Notes: generated by a model not told the origin, from the letters alone. Counted from the first letter of the stretch, positions 1-9,265 are shown. The stretch is 38,552 nucleotides of DNA from Ignavibacteriales bacterium (GCA_003142915.1 PLNZ01000273.1:1-38552), one strand, 5' to 3'. Translations and numbers: made by a program.

Positions 1-258
1 AATATGCAAGATTTCAATAAATAATGGTCTAATATTTCCTTAAAAATAACCTTATTTGCTACATCTTGTGTTTTCGTAACAGGCTGGATAGGATCGGCGG
101 AACGATATTGGCTATGGTAAAACATACTGTAAGTTTACCCGAAGGACTGTGTGCGCAGTATTTAATAAATGATAATTGAAGGGACTTGTCTTTCATCATG
201 GTGCGTGCTGTATTTCTGAATCAGATGAAGGGAATAAAAAATTATTTTTTGAAATTAT
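1..258. other. Left-edge stretch without a recognisable gene
   Basis: No complete gene is visible here. On the plus strand one frame stays open from about 33 to a TGA at 177-179 (about 48 codons, including the stretch TILAMVKHTVSLPEG) but has no good start codon. It may be the end of a decayed gene. The rest is the AT-rich region beyond the stop codon of the minus-strand radical SAM gene. Confidence 0.3.
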
Positions 259-2175
259 TTAAATATTTACAGTCTCTTTGTATTCATACTTTTCTATATC
301 ATCTCTCTTAATATTATAGTGCTTAAGTAGTTTTAGTGTTTTTTTATTTTTAATTTCTGGATATGATTTTCTGAAGTCTTCATTTTCAATCATTGTTTTA
401 ACTTTTTTCAATTCAGAAGATTCTATATTTTTAAATGCTTCACGCCACTTATTTGTATAATCTAATTTTTCTTCACATATTTTGCGATAAATAATATATG
501 GTTCGGGCATATATAAGAGTTCTCTGAACTCTGTTAAGTTCTCTCCAAATGCTTTCTCAAAAAAACTTCTACCCTTACCATCATTGTTATTTGGAGGCAC
601 AACAATGCCTTTATTGACATTTAATATAGCTTGAATGGCTCCAAGAAATTTTTTGTTCCATTTTGGTCCAACATAGTCCCTTTTTTTTGCTTCTTCCCCA
701 TATATTGGAATATATTTCATCGGAAATGAATATATGTGTAAATCTAATTTTTCACATAAGTCGATGTTTATCTTTAATCGTTCATAAAGATCTTCTGGAG
801 AATCCTTGTAGTTGTAAAGTATGTAATTAGACAGTCTCTTAATGCCATATTGGGCTGATAATTCTATAGCTTTCACATATGGCGCTTTCATTTTGATATC
901 ATCAAAAGCAATTCTTAATGGATTAATAGGTATCTCACTCAGCAGTTTCATTTTTTCTTCAGTAACAAAATAACAATCTGTACCTTGATTAAAGTCAACA
1001 TATCTTGGCATAGGTTTTTTTGAACGCATACGTTCATATGTGTCTTTTATTTCAGGATAACATGAAATTAAATTTCCTTTCGTTGTTGTATCGCTGCTCA
1101 TCAAAGAATATTTATCTAATATATTATAGAAATTTTGAGCAGTTTTTCCTTTTAACCTAATAAGTATTTTATGAATGAGCTTGTAAGATTTTCTTATATA
1201 AGCCTTATCATTCAATCCTTTTTTTAGATTTTCTATTGAAATCTGCAACTGGTTAGGTTCAATATAAACAGCGCCTTCTTTAAAGCCCATTTTTTTTATT
1301 TCTTTAATGATATTATCAAATTTAGGTGAGGCAAAAACATTATTGTCCATTAGTATAAGGTTCTGTTGATCTCCATAAACCTTTTTAATATGATTAAATT
1401 TTACAAGCGCAGGTACTTTTTCTTTAAATATAGGTTCAATTTTAGGCACTGCGCAGAAACCACATTTATTCACGCATCCTCTTGTCATGTGTGTGTAATA
1501 GGCACTTGTATTTGAATACTCATAGTCTATCTCATCCATTATTGAATAATCCAATGGAAGATCGTCAATGATTAGGTTAACGCTTGGATCAAGAGTAAAT
1601 GGTTTATCGAGCAACCCTTTGAATGGTTTTATACCTGTTTCTTTTTCGATTTCCCTGGGAAGAAGTGACGCCATAATCCCGCCGACTTTTAATTCATTTA
1701 GATCCTTGACGAGATATTTAGAAAATTCGATTGTCTTGATAGTAATATTCCAATAAAAGGTGAATAGTGTTGTAACACAAACCCTATCCCATTTGGGTTC
1801 TTGCTTATATTTTCCTTGGATATAATATGATCTGTAGTATTCCAAACAATCTTTAATTAGTGGTCTGTTTTTTGATTGGACAATATAGTCCTTCTCCAGA
1901 AGAGTCTTCTTCCCGAAACATATACGATCAGTTATACTTTTTTTTTCTACAGACCAATTGATTGAATCATCAATTCTTTGAAGTTTTTCAATGCACTCAA
2001 TGGATATTTGATCAAGTATGAACTTTTTTAGATCTCCCTTATAGAAAGTCACATTATCACCTAACTTCCTATGGTAGGTTGCTATTTTCATTAACCCTAT
2101 CGGTGGATACTTATTATGGTAATTTGGTTCTAATAGGAGAACCTCTCTTTTTTTTTTATTCAAATTTTTCATCAA
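259..2175 (-). CDS. B12-binding-type radical SAM protein, last gene of the NurA-HerA-GHKL operon
   Basis: A 638-aa radical SAM enzyme. The N-terminus (residues 11-50, LLLEPNYHNKYPPIGLMKIA) reads like the start of a cobalamin-binding Rossmann domain as in B12-dependent radical SAM methylases, and GGIMASLLPREIE near 165-177 fits the same domain. The cluster motif C-x3-C-x2-C is at C234, C238 and C241 (TRGCVNKCGFC). It starts inside the 3' end of the upstream GHKL ATPase gene (20-nt overlap), so it is translationally coupled and surely part of the operon. A radical SAM enzyme with HerA/NurA-type proteins is unusual. Substrate unknown: methylation of nucleic acid or protein, or an effector role, are possible. 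The family call is firm and the B12 domain likely, but the function is open. Confidence 0.8.
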   Translation of the reverse strand: MMKNLNKKKREVLLLEPNYHNKYPPIGLMKIATYHRKLGDNVTFYKGDLKKFILDQISIECIEKLQRIDDSINWSVEKKSITDRICFGKKTLLEKDYIVQSKNRPLIKDCLEYYRSYYIQGKYKQEPKWDRVCVTTLFTFYWNITIKTIEFSKYLVKDLNELKVGGIMASLLPREIEKETGIKPFKGLLDKPFTLDPSVNLIIDDLPLDYSIMDEIDYEYSNTSAYYTHMTRGCVNKCGFCAVPKIEPIFKEKVPALVKFNHIKKVYGDQQNLILMDNNVFASPKFDNIIKEIKKMGFKEGAVYIEPNQLQISIENLKKGLNDKAYIRKSYKLIHKILIRLKGKTAQNFYNILDKYSLMSSDTTTKGNLISCYPEIKDTYERMRSKKPMPRYVDFNQGTDCYFVTEEKMKLLSEIPINPLRIAFDDIKMKAPYVKAIELSAQYGIKRLSNYILYNYKDSPEDLYERLKINIDLCEKLDLHIYSFPMKYIPIYGEEAKKRDYVGPKWNKKFLGAIQAILNVNKGIVVPPNNNDGKGRSFFEKAFGENLTEFRELLYMPEPYIIYRKICEEKLDYTNKWREAFKNIESSELKKVKTMIENEDFRKSYPEIKNKKTLKLLKHYNIKRDDIEKYEYKETVNI

Positions 2176-3694
2176 TCTTGCATTTAAGATTTTCAGCTAA
2201 TTCTTTATTTAAAACGTCATCAATAATTTGAAATATTTTAGATATCAGCTTTCTCTCATTTTTTGATAGTTTACTATACTTATCTGTTCTGAAAGTCATT
2301 TCACCAATCTTTTTTTTGGTTGATGTACTATCTGAAACTTCAAGCTCCTTTTCTACTATTCTAGAGAATATTTTTTTTATGGGGTCTTGCTCACTTTCAA
2401 ATTTAGCCTCCATTTTTTCAAGTAATTTTTTTCCGTCTTCAGCTTTTTTTCTCTTTTGTTCAACCTCATCTTCTAGTCTTTGTTTGTCTTCTTTACTTGT
2501 AATTCCCTTTTTCACCACTTCATCTATTTCTTTCTTCTTATTGCGAAAACTTATTATTGTATTTTGAGCGCTTCTTATTTTTGAAGCTGCATTAAATAGC
2601 GGTTTAAGTTCTGATTCAAATATTTTTTTTAATTCATCTTCAAATTGGAATAAACATTCATTTTCAACAAAATAATCTCTTCTGGAATTTGGAATAAGAT
2701 CTTGGTTAAACGCATGTATTTCACCAATAAAATAAAAATTGTTCTTTTTCTGTTTGTGCAATCTAGCAAGAGTATCTGCTGAGCCAATTTGAATATTATC
2801 TTTTCTTAATCTAAGCCCTCTCGCCAGATTTGCTTCGGGCAATGCTCCATTAAAGGTTGACAGTCCATACCATCCCCAACCCAATAATTCACTTTTATGA
2901 CTTTCTATTCTACAATTTTTAATATCGAAAATATTATCAATTCTTCTTTTATTATCATCATATATGCTGGTAGTGTATGCTTTATAAATCTGATCCGCAT
3001 TTACAAAGATTTTATATTCGTTAATATTTAGTCCATTTTCTTTCAGTTTGTTGGAAATAGCATCTTTAAAAAGGAATCTTGTATGGAATGGGGCAGGTGC
3101 AACCATTTCCAGATAATCAGTTATTGCCTTTTTATCAAATAAAGCATCATTACTGACTTGCTCTAATGTTACCTTGAAATAGTGTTTATCAATGTCTTCA
3201 GGTTCGATATCAAAAGCTGTTACTCTATCTATTACATGGGATGCTTCTTCTTTCTGTGTCCTGTCATTTATTATCTTTTTCAGTTCTTTTGCATCCCACA
3301 ACATAATTGATTTTGATTTTTCACCTTTAAAAGATGTCTCAAAAGTTAGCTGCTCACAATATCCTAGACCTCCAAGTCTACCTATACCCCTGAAACCTCG
3401 ATCAACTCCTCTCTTCTTTGTCGATTGTGCAATATTGCGTAAAATATCTGATGCCTCATTAGATTTTATTCCAGTGGCATCGTCTTCAATACTTATTTTT
3501 CGCTCATTTTTATTGATATTTATCCATACGTTTCCGCCTTGTGTCGTAGCTATAATTCCACTCTCGATTGCCTTGTCAATCTGGTCAACCGCATTTTGGA
3601 TGTACTCTCTGAAAATAAATTTTGAATCCTCATACATTCCTGATGTAAGTGATTCAATAACGTCTTTGCCTATTGTTGTTTTATTTTTATCCAT
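2156..3694 (-). CDS. GHKL (HSP90/MORC-like) ATPase
   Basis: A 512-aa protein with an N-terminal HSP90-type ATPase fold. The N-box is E30-x3-N34-x2-D37 (FREYIQNAVDQ), the G1-like box is IEDDATGI (70-77), and a glycine-rich lid GFRGIGRLGGLGY spans 100-112. Residues about 380-445 are highly charged and probably coiled coil. GHKL ATPases of this type act as ATP-driven clamps, and stand-alone versions recur in prokaryotic defence islands. The gene overlaps the HerA gene by 8 nt upstream and the radical SAM gene by 20 nt downstream, so the products are probably made together. It is not MutL, GyrB or HtpG by length or architecture. Family is confident; a role with HerA/NurA is inferred from gene order. 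Confidence 0.8.
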   Translation of the reverse strand: MDKNKTTIGKDVIESLTSGMYEDSKFIFREYIQNAVDQIDKAIESGIIATTQGGNVWININKNERKISIEDDATGIKSNEASDILRNIAQSTKKRGVDRGFRGIGRLGGLGYCEQLTFETSFKGEKSKSIMLWDAKELKKIINDRTQKEEASHVIDRVTAFDIEPEDIDKHYFKVTLEQVSNDALFDKKAITDYLEMVAPAPFHTRFLFKDAISNKLKENGLNINEYKIFVNADQIYKAYTTSIYDDNKRRIDNIFDIKNCRIESHKSELLGWGWYGLSTFNGALPEANLARGLRLRKDNIQIGSADTLARLHKQKKNNFYFIGEIHAFNQDLIPNSRRDYFVENECLFQFEDELKKIFESELKPLFNAASKIRSAQNTIISFRNKKKEIDEVVKKGITSKEDKQRLEDEVEQKRKKAEDGKKLLEKMEAKFESEQDPIKKIFSRIVEKELEVSDSTSTKKKIGEMTFRTDKYSKLSKNERKLISKIFQIIDDVLNKELAENLKCKIDEKFE

Positions 3695-5354
3695 TTTTAA
3701 ATTGCTTATAAACCGGGTTTGGGAATTTTATATTTAATAAAGACCTGAGAACGGGATTTTGAATAATATACTCACCCTGTGGCAAACGGGTCATCATTCC
3801 TTTATAAACAGTGGGCAGATACCTGTAATCATTTTTTGATACTTCAATTGCATTTGTTCTTCCATACGCATGAGTAGAGCAATTGCCTTTCACCCTGTCA
3901 TGAATTGCACTTTTAAATTGCTCAGCGGAAAATAAGATTAACCCTAATGATCGACCTCTCTCGGTAATTTCGATTATTTTTCTTAATATTGGGGAATTCT
4001 TAGGCACATCTCCTGAAGCATATTTATTTAATTCATCAACAAAAATAACAATCTTTGAAGGTATTTCATCTGGTTCTCTATCTCCAACCTGCCCTAATTT
4101 CATCTCATATATACTATTAACAACGTCACCAAAGACAAAGGCTTGCATATCTTCACCTAATTTTGCGATGTCAATGACATAAACATCATCCTTTTTTATT
4201 TTTTGAGTTATATGTTCTCTCAGTCTGGTTTCGTTCTTTTTTGGATCTACCCTTTTGGCAAAGATTGGATTGGTTAGTGATTTTTTAATTATCCGAAGGA
4301 ATTTTCGCCAACTTAGTACACTAATTGATTTGTCTTTCCCGGAGGCATTTTTTTCAGTGTAAGATTTAACTTCTTCTACAAAATCTCCCCAACTTCTAAT
4401 GCCTCCAAAATTAGCTTCTCCGTTAAGAATTAAATTGATAATCGAACTCATTGTTTCCTGAGGATCATCAATATTGGAAAAAAATAGTTCCATGCAATCT
4501 TTGTCTTCTTCATAGAGGTATTTGTATTTGAAAGCTTTTTCAGCATCTATTTGTGCCTCTACATCTTTCTTTTTTGCATAAGTATTTGTCGAATCATCCT
4601 TATCATATGGATAGAAATATGTTGCATTCTTAAAAGGTTGATCATCTAATTTAAGATTGCGGTACAGTTCCTTATCTTTTTCAGATAATTCATCATTCCG
4701 CTCATCGATGGCTAGTAAATCTCTGCCTTTAATGTTAAACAATACAAATGCAACACTTTCATTTTTGGGAATATCTCTTTGCAAATATCTCTGCTGGACC
4801 GCCTTAATCAAAAACATGCTATATGAGGTTTTGGCTGCTAAACCAGAAATGCCAGATATATTCAAGTGTGCTCCTTCAGGTCCTAATAAAAAATCGGAAT
4901 TAAGAAAAACCGGAAGTCTAATCTTATCTTTTGCTTCATACATCTCTATATATCCACATGCTAACGGATTCTTTACTTCATCGAGGCCTAACGCCTTTTG
5001 CACCTCTTTTTCATCACCTAAGCTGACTTCACTGCCATCTAGCACGGGAGTATATATATCTTTAGTGTTGCCTATAACTTTAGCTTTCACGAAATTTAGT
5101 CCAACTCTTTGTGTATTAGTTTTATATGATACATCACCAAAATCGCTTGAAATGTAGCTTGCTAAATAGCTTGGAGCATCGGTTATATGTGAAATTTCTT
5201 CAACTACTCCGAAAGTGTAAGAATCTTGTATGTGTTTTGCTTTTATAACATCAAAAGGATTTAGAATTTTTTCTTTGTCAGTCCAAAAATAGAATTCATC
5301 AATTGTAGTCGGAATTTTTTCAGTCGCAGCAACTCTACCTATTAATTTAGCCAT
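3687..5354 (-). CDS. herA-like: HerA-like FtsK/HerA-superfamily ATPase
   Basis: A hexameric-type DNA translocase ATPase of about 555 aa. The upstream in-frame TTG (5381) is less likely than ATG 5354, which follows a good AGGAGA ribosome site. The N-terminal part resembles a HerA beta-barrel (HAS) domain. The Walker A region is the variant GISGLAAKTS (about 168-177), a form I associate with HerA-like ATPases, and Walker B is IVIFVDELNKYA. The gene lies 27 nt after the NurA-like gene, the classical HerA-NurA pairing in which HerA drives NurA nuclease on DNA ends. In bacteria such pairs often belong to defence modules. Family call strong; biological role inferred. Confidence 0.85.
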   Translation of the reverse strand: MAKLIGRVAATEKIPTTIDEFYFWTDKEKILNPFDVIKAKHIQDSYTFGVVEEISHITDAPSYLASYISSDFGDVSYKTNTQRVGLNFVKAKVIGNTKDIYTPVLDGSEVSLGDEKEVQKALGLDEVKNPLACGYIEMYEAKDKIRLPVFLNSDFLLGPEGAHLNISGISGLAAKTSYSMFLIKAVQQRYLQRDIPKNESVAFVLFNIKGRDLLAIDERNDELSEKDKELYRNLKLDDQPFKNATYFYPYDKDDSTNTYAKKKDVEAQIDAEKAFKYKYLYEEDKDCMELFFSNIDDPQETMSSIINLILNGEANFGGIRSWGDFVEEVKSYTEKNASGKDKSISVLSWRKFLRIIKKSLTNPIFAKRVDPKKNETRLREHITQKIKKDDVYVIDIAKLGEDMQAFVFGDVVNSIYEMKLGQVGDREPDEIPSKIVIFVDELNKYASGDVPKNSPILRKIIEITERGRSLGLILFSAEQFKSAIHDRVKGNCSTHAYGRTNAIEVSKNDYRYLPTVYKGMMTRLPQGEYIIQNPVLRSLLNIKFPNPVYKQFKNG

Positions 5355-5381
5355 GATTCTTCTCCTAACAATTTGATACAA

Positions 5382-6542
5382 CTAAAACAGGTTAAGGAAT
5401 TGTACTTCACTAATGTAATTACTTTTAATATATTTCTCAGTGAGATAAACGGGATATAGGTGATTTGCCCACCTAGTATCTAATCCATAACATGTTGGAT
5501 TACGTTCATTAACGAGATTAGCGCTTATAAGATCGATCTCATCTGAATCTAACCCTTTTTCTTGTTCCTCATCTGAAACAAGAATCTTTTCAACCTTTAC
5601 AACGCCGTCAAAAAGGCCAACCGTCCTTTCAGTTGATCTGATTCGCAGATACCAAATACAAAATTCAACACCAGGAGCTCTTTCATTTGTATACCTGAAT
5701 GCCTGCGTTCTATGAAATAAAGGTAGTTCAGCAATTCTTTTTGCCAAAGTCTTATGGCGTTTATCTTTAAAAAGTTCAGGGTTAAAAGTTTTTGAGACAC
5801 CAACTACACATCTATAATTACTTTTGATTGCTGAGAGGTCTCTGTAATCGTCAGTTCCTATTTTTTTATATTCTATTGATCCATCTTTAATCAGATATGA
5901 TTCATTATTGAGCTTTTTTTCTTTAACAAGTTGTACCACCATTCTTTTTTCAGCTTCAACCATTTCATCTTGTATTTTAGCTATCCCTTTATTTTCATAT
6001 TTTTCTCCCTCTTTTAACTCTACATCTGGATAGCTCAGCACTTTCTGAAATGACATCCCTCTTTTTTTAATAACACTAAGATTATTTATCTTGTCTGCAA
6101 GTGAATTAAAAAATAGAGTTTTCTTATCGTCTTTATCAGCACAATCAGGCAAGACTAATACGATTTGCTTTTCAAGAAGGGATGATTTGAATATATCTGG
6201 TTGGGATCGTTTACAACAACCCACTAGAATCTGCCCAGCAATTATGGGATATATACGTTCACCATAAGAAATATCATCTACTTTGTAAGTCCTTCTGGTG
6301 CCATCCAGAAAATATCTAAAGAGAGGTTTATTATCTCGCATAATTTTATTAGCTAAGTCTTCTACTGATTTGCTTGTTCTTATGGTTTTATCTGTTTCAC
6401 ATATTTTATCTGGGCTCATGATGATAACTCTATTATCGTCATAAACAACAGTTGGGACTTCTACACCTTCGAAAGAATACCTGAAGGACTTATAATATGT
6501 TCCACCAGTATTTTCCGCTATAAAACGTAGGATCTCATTCAT
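5382..6542 (-). CDS. nurA-like: NurA-like nuclease
   Basis: A 386-aa protein that fits the NurA 5'-3' nuclease family. It has an early acidic catalytic-type motif FLDGTRRTY (D80-G81-T82), like the DGS motif of NurA, a mid-protein basic/acidic helix, and a C-terminal HLYPVYLTEKY segment typical of NurA. It is the first gene of a minus-strand operon; a GAAGGA-like ribosome site lies upstream of the ATG. The next gene is HerA-like, which strongly supports the call, since NurA works as a dimer bound to the HerA hexamer. The sequence is divergent, so assignment rests on motif plus context. The 214-bp divergent gap to the BglII-like gene should hold both promoters. Confidence 0.7.
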   Translation of the reverse strand: MNEILRFIAENTGGTYYKSFRYSFEGVEVPTVVYDDNRVIIMSPDKICETDKTIRTSKSVEDLANKIMRDNKPLFRYFLDGTRRTYKVDDISYGERIYPIIAGQILVGCCKRSQPDIFKSSLLEKQIVLVLPDCADKDDKKTLFFNSLADKINNLSVIKKRGMSFQKVLSYPDVELKEGEKYENKGIAKIQDEMVEAEKRMVVQLVKEKKLNNESYLIKDGSIEYKKIGTDDYRDLSAIKSNYRCVVGVSKTFNPELFKDKRHKTLAKRIAELPLFHRTQAFRYTNERAPGVEFCIWYLRIRSTERTVGLFDGVVKVEKILVSDEEQEKGLDSDEIDLISANLVNERNPTCYGLDTRWANHLYPVYLTEKYIKSNYISEVQFLNLF

Positions 6543-6756
6543 TCAAAATAATCCTTCTTTTTTCTGAGAACTCAAGGAACATTAATAATATAAATGTGAT
6601 AATATATACTTCTTAAAATAATTTGAAGTCAAGTATTAAAACATTATAGAATCTATCTTATTATTTCACAGTAGATATCATATACAAATAGTGATAAATA
6701 AAAAAAGAGAGCATCTTAACAATTCAACACGGCTCTAAAAATCATGGATAACCATT

Positions 6757-7335
6757 ATGAACAACGACAATTATTTTTACAATTGTTCCAAGGAGTCCAT
6801 AGATTTTATCAATCCTAATCTTTATGACGAAATTATAAAAGTCATTTCATACTTACCTAAAAGACAGATTCAAACAGAAATAAATAATGACTTGTTTTGG
6901 TTACTGACATCCAGAGGATGGTCGTTTGATACTATAGGTGGAACATCAGATTTTCCACCGGAAGGAATCAATGTTAGAAATGTGACTATGTCAGAAACAA
7001 AGAATAACAATAATCGTTTCCTTTGTATTACATCAACAACATTAGATGCCTCTTGGCATTGTGATTTTGCAAGGGTATATGACTCTCAACTAGTTCAGAT
7101 TGAAGCTCAGTTTGGTAAGGTTGAATCCATGTTCAAAGACTTCTGTGGGTTCAGAATAGCAAGATACGAGAAAAGATTATCATTAGGAATAGAAATAGTT
7201 TTATCTGAACCATATGATTACTTCACACATAGAAAAAATGCTATAGGCGGAATGGCATACTTCAATATAGCAAAAAATACTTTGCCAGCAATTGGATTGA
7301 AATGTCCAATTTGGTTAATTGGGATAAAAGAATAA
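6757..7335 (+). CDS. BglII/BstYI-like restriction endonuclease, no methylase nearby
   Basis: A 192-aa protein. The central stretch has D109, then IEAQFGK with E116 and Q118, then a segment ending in LSLGIEIVLSEP. This D-x6-E-x-Q pattern and what follows resemble BglII/BstYI-type PD-(D/E)XK endonucleases, where the usual ExK is replaced by ExQ. It is transcribed divergently from the NurA-HerA operon. No cognate DNA methyltransferase is visible within the window, so it may be an orphan nuclease, part of the neighbouring island, or a non-restriction relative. No clear ribosome site precedes the ATG. A short GGGCAT/ATGCCC inverted repeat follows at 7342-7356. Confidence 0.5.
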   Translation: MNNDNYFYNCSKESIDFINPNLYDEIIKVISYLPKRQIQTEINNDLFWLLTSRGWSFDTIGGTSDFPPEGINVRNVTMSETKNNNNRFLCITSTTLDASWHCDFARVYDSQLVQIEAQFGKVESMFKDFCGFRIARYEKRLSLGIEIVLSEPYDYFTHRKNAIGGMAYFNIAKNTLPAIGLKCPIWLIGIKE

Positions 7336-7346
7336 TATGCTGGGCA

Positions 7347-7478
7347 TTATATGCCCGCGAACCATCCAAGCCAAAAGCCGATAAATAACCCAATACAAAT
7401 TCCAAATTTAAGATTAAAATCTCTCAGCGCTTTCAGAGCTTTTAAATTGTCTTTTATTTTTGTAATTCTTATATCTTC
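7347..7478 (-). pseudogene. Remnant of a small membrane-protein gene beside the element end
   Basis: On the minus strand an open frame ends in KFGICIGLFIGFWLGWFAGI followed by TAA at 7347-7349, a convincing single transmembrane helix after a basic amphipathic stretch. It runs upstream only to a TGA at about 7479-7481 and has no ATG. The break lies about 20 bp from the conserved left-end block at 7500. This fits a gene whose 5' part was removed when the element integrated, though a non-ATG start cannot be excluded. Probably not functional. Confidence 0.3.
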
Positions 7479-7499
7479 TCACATATCACAAAAAGTCAG

Positions 7500-7539
7500 A
7501 TGTCACAAAACTCCTCCAAACTCGCTATAATGAAAATAC
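7500..7539 (+). promoter_or_regulatory. Left-end promoter block, solo copy (L0)
   Basis: The block ATGTCACAAAAC...CCAAACTCGC followed by a perfect TATAAT and GAAAATA is nearly identical to the four blocks that lie 69 bp upstream of the cassette small ORFs. Here it is not next to a small ORF: the nearest copy starts at 8191, with a 98-aa gene between. It probably marks the left end of the integrated element and contains a promoter reading inward. Confidence 0.6.
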
Positions 7540-7894
7540 AGGTGAGGAAAGCAAGCTCGCCAGTCTTGACGAATCCCGCCTATCCTCTATAATTCCAAGT
7601 TTCATTCTGCACCTTATCAAACCCATACATCTTACCCTTTGCGGCTTTACCGCCCCAAAGTGGCTTTATATGCCCTATAAGAAGCCTACGGTAATAAAAA
7701 AATCAAAACTGACATGGTTATAAAAATCTCGTCGGGAAGGACTTTTCTTTATTGCCTTTAGAATTCTTAGCATAACGACAAGCCAGTGGTAATAAAAAAA
7801 CGTACTTCACCAGTATAACTTACGCGGAGCATCTTTTTCTTGTTATCAACGGCTTTTTTTGTTCTCAATTTTTCTAATTCTTCACTCAAAATAT

Positions 7895-8191
7895 ATGAAC
7901 ATCCACAAACGCTTTCCCGTGGAGGAAATTTCTTTGGATGAACTGCGGGAGAAGGAGAATGACGAAGACGAGTCCACTTTATTCGAATATAAGTTGGGAC
8001 TCTATTGCGAGATGGATACCGATTATATTGGTATCAAGGCCGATCTCTCGCGACTCTTCAAACAAGGCTTTTTTGCCACGAATGAGAAAAGGGCGATAGT
8101 CAAAAAGCTGACCGAATGCCAGTTAACCCCCACCGAAAGGAAAGCCTTTCAGCGCGCCTTGGTTAAATTAAGAAATTTTTACCTAAACTGA
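7895..8191 (+). CDS. Hypothetical acidic 98-aa protein
   Basis: A soluble protein beginning MNIHKRFPVEEISL. An in-frame TTG 12 codons earlier gives a hydrophobic extension and is less likely than this ATG. The first half is acidic (ELREKENDEDESTLFEYKLG); the second half is basic and helical (KKLTECQLTPTERKAFQRAL), weakly reminiscent of small DNA-binding or sigma-like helices. Its TGA overlaps the ATG of the next gene (TGATG), so the pair is coupled. The downstream cassettes keep the partner small ORF but have lost this gene. Function unknown. Confidence 0.6.
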   Translation: MNIHKRFPVEEISLDELREKENDEDESTLFEYKLGLYCEMDTDYIGIKADLSRLFKQGFFATNEKRAIVKKLTECQLTPTERKAFQRALVKLRNFYLN

Positions 8192-8403
8192 TGCTTACTC
8201 TCGAACAAATGAAAAAACTGCTGGACGATCCGTCTATTCCCGACGAGCAGGTTTTGGAAATCCGCGACCAGCTTTATGCCTTGGCTGAAATCATTTATGA
8301 GAAATGGCAGCAGGACAAAGCGGCTGGGAAACTGCCGGGCAAAAACCCCCCGGAACTGGAAGATTGGTACAGTAGAAAAGACAGTATTACCGGCGGTAAC
8401 TGA
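8191..8403 (+). CDS. Small acidic helical protein, element copy (C0) of the cassette ORF family
   Basis: A 70-aa protein starting MLTLEQMKKLLDDPSIPDEQ and continuing VLEIRDQLYALAEIIYEKWQ. The same family appears four more times in the array (14955, 16423, 17534, 18884), where the first 40 residues are strongly conserved. It is most divergent here, with a different C-terminus (ending KDSITGGN). It overlaps the upstream 98-aa gene by one base. No domain recognised; the predicted fold is two or three helices. Constant association with recombinase ends makes a recombination directionality factor, regulator or cassette-maintenance role possible, but none is shown. Confidence 0.75.
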   Translation: MLTLEQMKKLLDDPSIPDEQVLEIRDQLYALAEIIYEKWQQDKAAGKLPGKNPPELEDWYSRKDSITGGN

Positions 8404-8529
8404 GGCTACTGCCGCTTAACCATTGTTGTTTTCCCGCACGGCACTTTTAACCAGTTAAAATGGCGTCCTATCCGTGTTTTATGTTGGGGCAAAGGGAGTC
8501 TGGGGCTTGTAAGCAGAGCATTACAAATC

Positions 8530-8580
8530 CCCAGCAAATAGCTTCGGACGCTCCGACAACACGAACCTATTTGCTGGGGC
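8530..8580. repeat. Perfect 13-bp inverted repeat with nested hairpin (candidate oriT or replication origin)
   Basis: CCCCAGCAAATAG (8530-8542) is repeated inverted as CTATTTGCTGGGG (8568-8580). The 25-nt interior contains its own hairpin, TCGGA-CGC-TCCGA. It lies in the noncoding gap just before the replication-relaxation-like gene, a typical place for a nick site or replication origin. No T-run follows on the plus strand, so a terminator is less likely. Confidence 0.5.
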
Positions 8581-8617
8581 TTCCGCCCACAGACCCCTTG
8601 CCCCGTCTTCTTAAATT

Positions 8618-9241
8618 ATGGCAACAAAAAGAGACCTGATCAGGTGGTTTATCAAAGAGGTTCATTGGGCGACTCCCCGCAATGTTGCCTATTTCATGGA
8701 GGGCAGAGGAGGCAGCGACCGAAGCCGCGTCTATTCGTCGGAACTGTCTGAAATGCAGACAGTAAAAGACAGGACGCTCCGCCTCAAGCGGATCAGGAAC
8801 CAGGACGGCCACTTCGCCTATACGATGCTGTCCAAGACTTTGCCGACCTTCTTATTCAACCATGACGTTTGTGTTAGAAATATTATCGGAAAGTTTCTGC
8901 ACGACAGAGGAATGCAGGAGGTTTCTTTCGAGAAACCAGCCGACGCCTCTATCCGGCAGTACCGCTTTGAACTGGACAACGGCCACATGAGCGGCATCCA
9001 GCTCGAAGAAAAGTTGGTTAAGTATTACTCCCACCTCAACGTCCAACTCATTTTTATAATGCGGCACCGCGAATGTCCGCATCTCGAAGCCGAAAGGCTC
9101 AGGAAAGTATTTCAAATTTCAAGCAAGGTGTTTCCCCACCAGCCTAACAAGGTTTTAGGAGCCTGTTATACCAGCTACCTTGAAGACGGAACCGTTTTCA
9201 ATCGCAAAGGACAGGCGAAGCTAAAACCTTTTAACCATTAA
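8618..9241 (+). CDS. Replication-relaxation-like protein
   Basis: A 207-aa protein. The N-terminal 60 residues (TKRDLIRWFIKEVHWATPRNV) look like a winged-helix region. The C-terminal half has a compact alpha/beta pattern, with LEEKLVKYYSHLNVQLIFIM and RHRECPHLEAERLRKVF. This layout fits the replication-relaxation family found on plasmids and integrative elements, where it takes part in initiation or relaxation of element DNA. The perfect inverted repeat 40 bp upstream fits that role. Assignment is by architecture, not by a diagnostic motif. A divergent transcriptional regulator is the main alternative. Confidence 0.45.
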   Translation: MATKRDLIRWFIKEVHWATPRNVAYFMEGRGGSDRSRVYSSELSEMQTVKDRTLRLKRIRNQDGHFAYTMLSKTLPTFLFNHDVCVRNIIGKFLHDRGMQEVSFEKPADASIRQYRFELDNGHMSGIQLEEKLVKYYSHLNVQLIFIMRHRECPHLEAERLRKVFQISSKVFPHQPNKVLGACYTSYLEDGTVFNRKGQAKLKPFNH

Positions 9242-9265
9242 TCAAATTATTAGAAAGGAGGTTTT

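Noticed and set aside
3192..3737. Long plus-strand ORF opposite the GHKL gene
   Set aside because: It is a shadow of the well-supported minus-strand gene; its composition is Ser/Phe-rich, as expected from antisense reading.
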